A DNA stretch of 46,474 nt, from the NCBI GenBank assembly GCA_002428385.1, contig DIWB01000013.1, positions 44,877 through 91,350 of the forward strand, given 5' to 3'. This DNA comes from Bacteroidales bacterium UBA6117 (GTDB lineage Bacteria > Bacteroidota > Bacteroidia > Bacteroidales > VadinHA17). Under the pieces are notes generated by a model. That model ran no database searches, had not been told where the DNA came from, and saw only the letters and a list, made by a program, of their open reading frames with translations. Position numbers and translations under genes: made by a program. Positions 17,222-24,510 of this stretch are shown here, in pieces; position 1 is the first letter of the stretch; each line of letters starts with the position of its first letter.

Positions 17222-18631
17222 ATGCAGCGCGATACAGCAATTGTCTTCGACTGCGGTGCAACAAATGTAAGGGTGATTGCCATCGATGCGGCAGGAATCA
17301 TACTTGCGTCGGAGGCTTTCCCCAATTCGACACGACCCGACCCTTTTTACCCGGCATACAGGATATGGGACACAGGGGAGATATGGGAGAAGATGTGCCT
17401 TGCCTCAAGGAAAGTGATTGGGATGATCAAACCCGAAAGAATTGCCGGTGTAACGGTCACTACTTTCGGAGTCGACGGGACCTTTTTCAGCAGGGACGGC
17501 AGGATGCTTTACCCGGTCATTTCATGGCAGTGTGAAAGGACAAAACAGATTATGTCAGGGATCGGCAAGTATATCCGGCAGGATGAACTTTACGGCGAGA
17601 GCGGAGTTCTGCCGTTCAGTTTCAATACAATCTACAAGCTGATATGGTTTAAGGAGAACAGGCCGGAAATCATCTCCGGCAGTCACATGTTTCTTTTCAT
17701 GCCCTCTATTTTCATCAGGCAGCTTACAGGCGCTTTGGTTAATGACACCACTATGGCCGGAACATCCATGATGATGAACCAGCGGGACAGGGAGTTCTCC
17801 GAAATGATTCTTGGAAAGGCAGGCATCGGCAGGGAGCTGATGGGGCCTCTGGCAGAACCCGGGACAATTGTCGGATCTGTGAGCAGAAAAGCTTTTGAAG
17901 AAACATCAATTCCCGCCGGTACTCCTGTTGTGGCCACAGGGCACGACACCCAGTTTGCCATCTTCGGATCGGGCGCCGGGAAAGACGAGCCCATTCTCAG
18001 TTCAGGAACATGGGAAGTACTGATGGTCAGGGCAGGAAGCTTCAGAGCCGGACCTGAACAACTGGATATGGGCATCACCACCGAACTTGACGCGAGGCCG
18101 GGTCTTTTCAATATTGGCACGCAGTGGATTGCTTCCGGGGTAATAGAATGGGTGCGCCGTAATCTTTACAGCGACCTGGGCGATGATGCTTTTGAACTTA
18201 TGATAGAAGGAGCTGAAAAAGTCGCCGCCGGCTGCAACGGGGTTAAGGTGATCCCGAAGTTCTATGAGGAAAGGGAAGGCAGGCGGGGAGGCCAGATACT
18301 CGGACTCACAATGGACTCGACAAGGGATGAAATATTCAGGGCTGTTCTCGAGTCACTTTCGCAAAGGCTGGCGGAAGGAAGAATTGCGCTTGAAAATGCC
18401 GGAGGATTCAGGGCAGAAAGTATCCTTTGCGTGGGTGGAGGATCGCGTAACCGGCTGTGGAACAGACTCAGGGCAAGATCGGCCGGAGTGCCGCTCAGGA
18501 TAATAAAACAAAAGGAGACTACGGTGCTCGGAGCCTCCCTCTTCGTTCAGGCGGCCTGCGGAAACTTCAGATCGCCGGAGGAAGCAAGGTCGGAAATAGA
18601 TTACAACACCGAGGTGATCGAACCCGGATAA
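17222..18631 (+). CDS. fucK: L-fuculokinase (FGGY-family carbohydrate kinase)
   Basis: FGGY kinases phosphorylate sugars; here L-fuculose to L-fuculose-1-phosphate is the likely reaction. Visible features are the N-terminal ATPase-fold strand AIVFDCGATNVRVIAID, TTFGVDGTFF near 82, ATGHDTQFAIFGSGAG near 238 with the catalytic aspartate, SSGTWEVL, and the C-terminal CVGGGSRNRLWNRLRA near 401 that binds ADP. The 469-residue length is normal. Rhamnulokinases look alike, but the neighbouring fucI argues for fuculose. The third enzyme, fuculose-1-phosphate aldolase, is not in the window. Confidence 0.88.
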   Translation: MQRDTAIVFDCGATNVRVIAIDAAGIILASEAFPNSTRPDPFYPAYRIWDTGEIWEKMCLASRKVIGMIKPERIAGVTVTTFGVDGTFFSRDGRMLYPVISWQCERTKQIMSGIGKYIRQDELYGESGVLPFSFNTIYKLIWFKENRPEIISGSHMFLFMPSIFIRQLTGALVNDTTMAGTSMMMNQRDREFSEMILGKAGIGRELMGPLAEPGTIVGSVSRKAFEETSIPAGTPVVATGHDTQFAIFGSGAGKDEPILSSGTWEVLMVRAGSFRAGPEQLDMGITTELDARPGLFNIGTQWIASGVIEWVRRNLYSDLGDDAFELMIEGAEKVAAGCNGVKVIPKFYEEREGRRGGQILGLTMDSTRDEIFRAVLESLSQRLAEGRIALENAGGFRAESILCVGGGSRNRLWNRLRARSAGVPLRIIKQKETTVLGASLFVQAACGNFRSPEEARSEIDYNTEVIEPG

Positions 18632-18727
18632 AAAAAGATCAGGAACAGGAACTGGCAGATACAAATTGTGAAACAGTAAACTTTTTCAGGACTGATCTGT
18701 TTATAAATAAGTTAACCTGAAAGCAAA

Positions 18728-19582
18728 ATGGACATAGCATATTTCAATGGCAGTTATATGCCAAGGGATGAGATCAGGATAAGTCCTGATGACCGCGGAT
18801 TTCTGTTTGCGGAAGGCATTTATGAAGTTGTAAGGTGGTACCAGGGATTCTTTTTTGATATGGATGGTCATGTGGCAAGGATGAAAAGGAGTCTCAGGGA
18901 AATTCTGATTTCGTGGCCGGAAGAGGACAAATTCCCGGTAATGGCACGGGAACTGGTTAAGCTTAACCATCTTGAGAACTCGCAGGCTCTTGTTTATCTT
19001 CAGGTTACAAGGGGAGCCGCCAGCCGGTCGCATGCATTTCCTTCACCTCCGGTAAGTCCGACAGTCTATGCCTTTGCCAGGGAATTCACACCCGAGAATG
19101 CAGGCAGGGAGTCGGGAGTTGCCATAACAGTTAAGGAAGACATCAGGTGGGCTCGCTGCGACATCAAATCCGTTGCTCTTTTACCCAACACCCTTGGCTT
19201 TCAGGATGCCGTCACCAATGGTTTCTTTGAATGTGCCTATGTCAGGTATGGATTAATCACCGAATGCTCACACTCCAATATTTTCTTTGTTCAGAAAGGA
19301 GTTCTCTATACCCATCCTGAATCGGAAAGCATACTATCCGGCATAACCCGGAAAAACATAATCAAACTCGCCCGCAGGGAGGGCATCCCCGTAAAGGAGG
19401 AAGCAGTAGCTCTCAGAAAACTGTCGAAGGTTCAGGAGATATTCATAACCAATACCTCTGGTGAAATAACACCTGTCGTCAGAGTGGACAATTTTGAAAT
19501 CGGCGGAGGGGTTCCCGGACCCGTCACCAGGATACTCAGGGAACGGTTCAACGATCAGATCTGCTCGCTGAAACATTCATGA
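18728..19582 (+). CDS. dat: Class IV aminotransferase, probably D-amino-acid transaminase
   Basis: Fold-type IV PLP enzymes include D-amino-acid transaminase, branched-chain aminotransferase and aminodeoxychorismate lyase. The PLP lysine is K147 in IRWARCDIKSVALLPN, nearly the phrasing of Bacillus D-alanine transaminase. ITECSHSNIFF near 178 and SGITRKNIIKLA near 206 complete the PLP site. Near the N-terminus, DDRGFLFAEGIYEVVR is also Dat-like. The 284-residue length fits. It would interconvert D-alanine and D-glutamate, giving D-glutamate for peptidoglycan. Branched-chain specificity is less likely. It follows fucK by 96 bp with no obvious terminator. Confidence 0.8.
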   Translation: MDIAYFNGSYMPRDEIRISPDDRGFLFAEGIYEVVRWYQGFFFDMDGHVARMKRSLREILISWPEEDKFPVMARELVKLNHLENSQALVYLQVTRGAASRSHAFPSPPVSPTVYAFAREFTPENAGRESGVAITVKEDIRWARCDIKSVALLPNTLGFQDAVTNGFFECAYVRYGLITECSHSNIFFVQKGVLYTHPESESILSGITRKNIIKLARREGIPVKEEAVALRKLSKVQEIFITNTSGEITPVVRVDNFEIGGGVPGPVTRILRERFNDQICSLKHS

Positions 19583-19611
19583 ACCTCATTCAGGCAATAG
19601 CTGAATTTTGA

Positions 19612-19619
19612 TATCTTTG
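19612..19619 (+). promoter_or_regulatory. Bacteroidota-type -7 promoter element for lysS
   Basis: TATCTTTG followed by C is an exact TAnnTTTG match, 25 nt before the lysS ATG, giving a short leader. A second TTTG occurs immediately upstream (19607-19610) but is too close to act as the -33 box. Confidence 0.55.
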
Positions 19620-19644
19620 CACAAATTTTTAACCGACCGGTTTT

Positions 19645-21375
19645 ATGATGTTAAGTGAACAGGAACTGATACGGAGGGATGCGCTTGCAGAGTTAAGAAA
19701 GCTTGGCATTGACCCGTATCCGGCAGCAGAATACAGGACGAATGCCTTTGCTGCCGAAATATTGAATGAATTTGGCAAGGATGAATCGAAGTTCGGGGAT
19801 GTATGCCTTGCCGGCAGGATAATGAGCCGCCGGATCATGGGGAATGCCTCCTTTGCCGAACTGATGGATTCGACGGGAAGGATACAGATCTATGCCAGAA
19901 GGGATGATCTTTGTCCGGGTGAGGACAAAACCCTGTACAACACTGTTTTCAAGCGTCTGCTCGACATTGGTGACATAATCGGGGTTAAAGGTCATGTTTT
20001 CAGGACGCAGATGGGTGAGATAACAGTTCATGTCAGGGAATTCACAATACTTAGCAAATCCATCAGGCCGCTTCCTGTTGTAAAGGAAAAGGACGGGATT
20101 TTCTATGATGCTGTCACTGATCCCGAGATGCGCTACCGACAGCGTTATGTGGATCTCATTGTCAATTCTCATGTCCGCGACGTGTTCCGGAACAGGACAA
20201 GGATAGTTCAGTCGATGCGCGAGCTTTTCAATTCGCAGGGTTACCTTGAAGTGGAAACCCCTATCCTCCAGCCCATTCCCGGAGGCGCTTCGGCAAGGCC
20301 TTTCATCACGCATCACAACACACTCGACATACCGCTTTATCTCAGGATCGCCAATGAGCTTTACCTTAAAAGGCTGATAGTTGGCGGATTCGAGGGAGTT
20401 TACGAATTTGCCAAGGATTTCCGTAATGAAGGAATGGACCGGAATCATAATCCCGAGTTCACTGTACTGGAGATATACGTTGCATACAAGGACTACTTCT
20501 GGATGATGAGCTTCACAGAGGAGATAATCCGTAAGGCGGCAATGGAAATTCACGGCAGGACGGAAATCGTATACGGAGACAAGAATATTAACCTCACTCC
20601 CCCGTATAAAAGGATATCGATGACGGATGCAATCAGGGAAAATACCGGGGTAGACATCACGGGTATGACTGAGGAGGAACTGAGAAAGATATGTGACCGG
20701 CTTGAAGTGCCTCATACACCTGAGATGGGCAAGGGCAAGCTCATCGATTCGATTTTCGGAGAAAAATGCGAGCATAATTATATTCAGCCCACATTCATAA
20801 TCGATTATCCCGAGGAGACCTCTCCTCTGACGAAGAAGCACCGGAGCAAGCCAGGTCTGGTCGAAAGGTTTGAGCTGATGATAAACGGCAAGGAGATAGC
20901 AAATGCCTATTCGGAGCTTAATGACCCGGTGGATCAGCTCGGGAGATTTCAGGACCAGTTGAAGCTCTCTGAAAAAGGTGATGACGAGGCCATGTTCATT
21001 GACCTTGATTTTGTAAAAGCGCTCGAATACGGCATGCCTCCCACCTCAGGTATGGGTATTGGCATCGACAGGCTGGCCATGCTGCTCACCAATCAGCCCT
21101 CGATCCAGGATGTTCTCCTTTTCCCGCAAATGAAACCCCTTATCCAGAAACCACCGGTAGAAAGCGCTAAAGAGGAGTACCTCGAAGCCGGAATCCCGGA
21201 AGAATGGATTGAACCCCTGAAAAAGCTTGGATTCACGACACTCTCAAAGCTCAGGGAGACTGCAAAAGCAGGCAAGTTGTCGAACGATCTGAACGGCTAC
21301 AACAAAAAGAATAAGCTCGGGCTGGCCGGGCTAAGTCCGCAGGCTGTTGAGGAGTGGCTGAAAGTGAAAGAGTAA
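19645..21375 (+). CDS. lysS: Lysyl-tRNA synthetase, class II
   Basis: LysS charges tRNA-Lys. The N-terminal OB-fold anticodon-binding region covers about residues 55-145. The class II catalytic core follows with motif 2 FRNEGMDRNHNPEFT near 262-276 and motif 3 GMGIGIDRLAML near 470-481. After the usual end near residue 505 there is a ~70-residue extension (EYLEAGIPEEWIEPLKKLGF then GLAGLSPQAVEEW) that looks helix-hairpin-helix-like and is typical of Bacteroidota LysS. Total length is 576 aa. It has its own promoter and no co-directional partner before the repeat array. Confidence 0.97.
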   Translation: MMLSEQELIRRDALAELRKLGIDPYPAAEYRTNAFAAEILNEFGKDESKFGDVCLAGRIMSRRIMGNASFAELMDSTGRIQIYARRDDLCPGEDKTLYNTVFKRLLDIGDIIGVKGHVFRTQMGEITVHVREFTILSKSIRPLPVVKEKDGIFYDAVTDPEMRYRQRYVDLIVNSHVRDVFRNRTRIVQSMRELFNSQGYLEVETPILQPIPGGASARPFITHHNTLDIPLYLRIANELYLKRLIVGGFEGVYEFAKDFRNEGMDRNHNPEFTVLEIYVAYKDYFWMMSFTEEIIRKAAMEIHGRTEIVYGDKNINLTPPYKRISMTDAIRENTGVDITGMTEEELRKICDRLEVPHTPEMGKGKLIDSIFGEKCEHNYIQPTFIIDYPEETSPLTKKHRSKPGLVERFELMINGKEIANAYSELNDPVDQLGRFQDQLKLSEKGDDEAMFIDLDFVKALEYGMPPTSGMGIGIDRLAMLLTNQPSIQDVLLFPQMKPLIQKPPVESAKEEYLEAGIPEEWIEPLKKLGFTTLSKLRETAKAGKLSNDLNGYNKKNKLGLAGLSPQAVEEWLKVKE

Positions 21376-21478
21376 GCGGGCTAAAGATTTTCTGTGCCAG
21401 GCGGACAATGAACATCATTAATTAAATATTTATCGGCAATTAGTTTGTTATTTTGCCGTTATTAATAATAATAGGTTG

Positions 21479-21682
21479 CTGGCTTTGCCCGCCATAACTT
21501 TCTTCGACCACCGAAACGCAGTGAAGGTGGTAGCGGAGGCGGGTTACTGGCTTTGCCCGCCATAACTTTCTTCGACCACCGAAACGCAGTGAAGGTGGTA
21601 GCGGAGGCGGGTTACTGGCTTTGCCCGCCATAGCTTTCTTCGACCACCGAAACGCAGTGAAGGTGGTAGCGGAGGCGGGTTA
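21479..21682. repeat. Three tandem 68-bp nested palindromic repeats
   Basis: Three head-to-tail copies start at 21479, 21547 and 21615, each exactly 68 bp and each beginning CTGGCTTTGCCCGCC. The copies are identical except for one A-to-G change in the third (CATAGCTT for CATAACTT). Each unit contains two nested inverted repeats: an outer CCCGCC...GGCGGG and an inner ACCACC...GGTGGT. A partial degenerate tail (CTGGTTACTGG...) runs to about 21705, and GGTTGCTGG occurs at both ends of the array (21474-21482 and 21692-21700). The rest of the 369-bp lysS-porP gap holds no gene. Short frames inside the array are artefacts of the repeat. It may be a REP-like element family, an RNA hairpin array or a terminator/attenuator cluster. 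Confidence 0.9.
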
Positions 21683-21724
21683 CTGGTTACTGGTTGCTGG
21701 TTATTGATATAATAATGCCGAAAT

Positions 21725-21732
21725 TACGTTTT
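21725..21732 (+). promoter_or_regulatory. Possible -7 promoter element for the PorP/SprF gene
   Basis: TACGTTTT has one mismatch to TAnnTTTG and lies 12 nt before the ATG at 21745, downstream of the repeat array. The position is tight, so it is tentative. Confidence 0.25.
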
Positions 21733-21744
21733 TATTAAACCCAT

Positions 21745-22701
21745 ATGCCATTGAATAAAAAAATTCTACTCATTCTTTTAGCCGTAATCGCCTGTGAATC
21801 ATCGTTCGGGCAGCAATCACCCTTCAATCCGGTTTCATACAGGATCTACACTCCGTTTGTCCTGAATCCTGCCGCCGCCGGAAGCAAGGATTACTTATCT
21901 GTCGACTTGAACGCTGGTTTCAGGGGACAGTCTTCTTCCCAGATCCTGAGCGGGAACACCCGTCTGATGAAGAAAGCGCTGGGCTATCTTCCATCAGGAA
22001 GGACTTATTCCTACTCAAACATCGGTGTCGGGTTATACGGCTACAATGAATATGAAGCCGCCGACTCGACACACAATGCAGGAGTAAGTGCATCGGGAGC
22101 TTATCACATACCCCTGAGCAGAAGGGGATTGTCGTTCGTTTCTATTGGCGCAGCAGTCAAAGGGATGTATCATTTCAAGGAGGGGAAAGCTGACCAGGAA
22201 ATACAATACAAGGAATTCAGTTATCCCAATATCGATTTCGGCGTCTATGTTTATAATCCAAAGGCTTATGCCGGGATCTCTGCGACCAATCTGCTTAATC
22301 CGCCTAAAGACACGGCAACGCTGCATAATTATTCAGTTCCTGTATCGAGGCAGTATCATCTGATCGGCGGTTACAAATTTGTGCTGAGCGAAGCCCTGGA
22401 TATTGTACTTGAACCATCAATTCTGATTCATACAGACGATTCGCTTTCGTTCGATATAAAGGAAAGCATAGAACCGCTTCTGAAACTGTATGTGGGCAAT
22501 TTCTGTATCGGAACGTATTTCAACGACTACAGCAAAGTTTCATTCTTTTTCCAGTACAGGTATCCCAAATTTTACGTCGGAACCTATTTTGCCCTGCCTA
22601 AAGATTCACCTTTCTACAAAAAAGCCTTAACTTCGGAGATTGCTGTGGGTATAAATTTCTCGCCCAACAAGTCGGGCTACATTAAAAGCGGACACTGGTA
22701 A
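21745..22701 (+). CDS. PorP/SprF family type IX secretion-associated outer-membrane protein
   Basis: PorP/SprF proteins are outer-membrane barrels linked to the type IX secretion system and gliding. The family hallmark is visible right after the signal peptide (KKILLILLAVIACESSFGQ): NPVSYRIYTPFVLNPAAAGS near 28-47, followed by GFRGQ. The rest is beta-strand-rich, with GVGLYGY, GAAVKGMYHF and VSFFFQYRYPKFYVGTYF strands. At 318 aa it is the usual length. It is followed 17 bp later by a beta-propeller/SPOR protein on the same strand. Many paralogues exist per genome, so whether this is the core T9SS PorP or a SprF-like accessory cannot be decided here. Confidence 0.88.
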   Translation: MPLNKKILLILLAVIACESSFGQQSPFNPVSYRIYTPFVLNPAAAGSKDYLSVDLNAGFRGQSSSQILSGNTRLMKKALGYLPSGRTYSYSNIGVGLYGYNEYEAADSTHNAGVSASGAYHIPLSRRGLSFVSIGAAVKGMYHFKEGKADQEIQYKEFSYPNIDFGVYVYNPKAYAGISATNLLNPPKDTATLHNYSVPVSRQYHLIGGYKFVLSEALDIVLEPSILIHTDDSLSFDIKESIEPLLKLYVGNFCIGTYFNDYSKVSFFFQYRYPKFYVGTYFALPKDSPFYKKALTSEIAVGINFSPNKSGYIKSGHW

Positions 22702-22718
22702 AATGTTTTGTCAGAATT

Positions 22719-24497
22719 ATGAAAATATCAACTACTAAAATATTGTCTTTACCGGCAACAATGCTGCTCATGGCATTTACCGCCGGCTTTGCCTCAGCGC
22801 AGTCGCCGGGGCAGCAGAATTTCACGAATCTGGTGAAAGTTGACCGGTTCAGCCTTGATTTGATTCCTCCCTCATCAGGCGTACAGTTTTACCGCGACGG
22901 TATTGTTTTTCTTTCGGATACGAAAGGCGACGCCAGAATGCTTGAGAGTCACACCTCATTTGGAAAGACAGATGCCTATTATGCGATTCCTCTCGATACC
23001 GCTGCCGGCTCCCACAGTCTTTTCTCTCCTACCCTCTCCTGGCAGGTCCCAACCGAGGCAATGACCTTCAACTATGATTATACAGTGATGTATTATACCA
23101 GGAAGCCTTCAATCAGGGAGCCTGAGAAGATCTTCAAGGCAAAGTATGAGCTTGCCAAAAACAAAAAACATGAATGGATCAGCGAAACCAAACCGGTTAG
23201 TTTCTGCTCCGACAGATCGCTATATTCCCATCCGGCACTGTCGCCCGACGGTGAAAAGATGGTTTTCAGCAGCAACAGGAGCGAAAGCCTGGGCGGACTT
23301 GATCTTTTCATTTCATACCGGGAGGGCACCGAGTGGTCGGCTCCCATAAATCTGGGAAACCTGATTAACACAAAGGGAGATGAACTGACACCATTTCTTG
23401 ACCAGGACAATAACCTGTATTTCTCTTCTGACGGCATATCCGGTTCAGGAGGCTATGACATTTTTTTCTGCAGGTACAACGGAGGCAAATGGGACAAGCC
23501 GGCCAATCTCACCGAACTTATAAACACTCCTGATGATGATCTTGCATTCAAACTAAGCAGGACCGACGGTAAAACAGCTTTCTACACAACAAGATACAAG
23601 CAAGCGGGTAAAGCTCCGCAGTTATTCAGGGTCACCCTGAGAGATCAGATGGCTCTTGGCAATGTTCGCAATCTTCAGGAAGCCTTCAGTCTGATTGCCC
23701 GGGCTGTTCCCGCCCTTGAGGAGGAAATAGTTCCCGTGGCCACAAAACAGGAAGAGCCTGAACCTGCTGCACAGGAAGCTTTGCCGCCTGTTGAAAAGCC
23801 CGTGCAGAAAGTTGCCGAAGCAGTAAAGGCGCCTGAACCGGCTCCGGCAACGGTTGAAAAACAGGCTGCCCCCGATCCCGATGCTTTTGTGTTTCGTGTT
23901 CAATTCCAGGCCACCCCGGCAAAAAGGGCTGACAGAACCATCACAACAGGGGGAAAGAAATACGATGTTTTCGAGTATTTCTATAATGGCACTTACAAAT
24001 CCTGTGCAGGGGAATTTCCTTCGCCGGCAGCAGCAGCCGGACTTCAGGCGCAGCTTCGCAGGGATGGTTACAGTGATGCATTCGTTGTTGCATTCAAAAA
24101 TAATGAACGTGTAACAGGTTCATTGCAGAATATAGCCGCCCAGGCGAGTGCGCCAAAGCCCGCCGGAGAAGCCGTAAATACACAGAGAGCGCCGGCACAG
24201 GTTCAGAAACCTGCAAAGCCTGCCGCGCAAAGTACTGCGGCACAGGACAAAATAGTCTACCGGGTACAGTTTGCCTCTTACATGCAGCCAAGGGGAAGCT
24301 TCGAAGTGACGTTCGGAGGGACCAGATACAAGACATTCGAATATATGTATAACGGAGCCTATCGTGTATGCGCGGGTGAATTCAGCACTTCAGCCGAGGC
24401 TTCAGGACTCCGGAAACAGATAATGAAGGAAGGTTATCCCGATGCATTCGTGATTCTGACCAAAGGGAATGAAAGAGTGACAGTTACGGCGCAGTGA
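22719..24497 (+). CDS. PD40 beta-propeller protein with two SPOR-like repeats
   Basis: This 592-residue secreted or periplasmic protein follows the PorP/SprF gene. It has a signal peptide (LPATMLLMAFTAGFASAQ), then a PD40/WD40-like propeller over roughly residues 40-325; HPALSPDGEKMVFSSNR, LTPFLDQDNNLYFSSDG and GGYDIFFCRYNGGKW are typical blades. A Pro/Ala/Glu-rich linker (about 335-385) leads to two ~78-residue repeats, about 388-467 and 511-588. Each repeat opens with a YRVQF or FRVQF strand, then EYFYNGTYKSCAGEF or EYMYNGAYRVCAGEF, then GYSDAFVV or GYPDAFVI, the layout of SPOR peptidoglycan-binding domains. PorE of the type IX system has TPR, propeller and OmpA domains; here SPOR-like repeats stand where OmpA would be. 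Wall anchoring of the PorP partner is inferred. Confidence 0.8.
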   Translation: MKISTTKILSLPATMLLMAFTAGFASAQSPGQQNFTNLVKVDRFSLDLIPPSSGVQFYRDGIVFLSDTKGDARMLESHTSFGKTDAYYAIPLDTAAGSHSLFSPTLSWQVPTEAMTFNYDYTVMYYTRKPSIREPEKIFKAKYELAKNKKHEWISETKPVSFCSDRSLYSHPALSPDGEKMVFSSNRSESLGGLDLFISYREGTEWSAPINLGNLINTKGDELTPFLDQDNNLYFSSDGISGSGGYDIFFCRYNGGKWDKPANLTELINTPDDDLAFKLSRTDGKTAFYTTRYKQAGKAPQLFRVTLRDQMALGNVRNLQEAFSLIARAVPALEEEIVPVATKQEEPEPAAQEALPPVEKPVQKVAEAVKAPEPAPATVEKQAAPDPDAFVFRVQFQATPAKRADRTITTGGKKYDVFEYFYNGTYKSCAGEFPSPAAAAGLQAQLRRDGYSDAFVVAFKNNERVTGSLQNIAAQASAPKPAGEAVNTQRAPAQVQKPAKPAAQSTAAQDKIVYRVQFASYMQPRGSFEVTFGGTRYKTFEYMYNGAYRVCAGEFSTSAEASGLRKQIMKEGYPDAFVILTKGNERVTVTAQ

Positions 24498-24510
24498 TAA
24501 AGGTCTGAAA

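Noticed and set aside
19693..20841. 382-residue open frame antisense to lysS
   Set aside because: It lies wholly within lysS on the other strand, has no family resemblance and no promoter; it is a chance open frame caused by codon bias.
21440..21631. 63-residue minus-strand frame with repeated Pro/Leu segments
   Set aside because: It is read entirely through the 68-bp repeats; its internal repetition mirrors the DNA repeat and there is no start signal.
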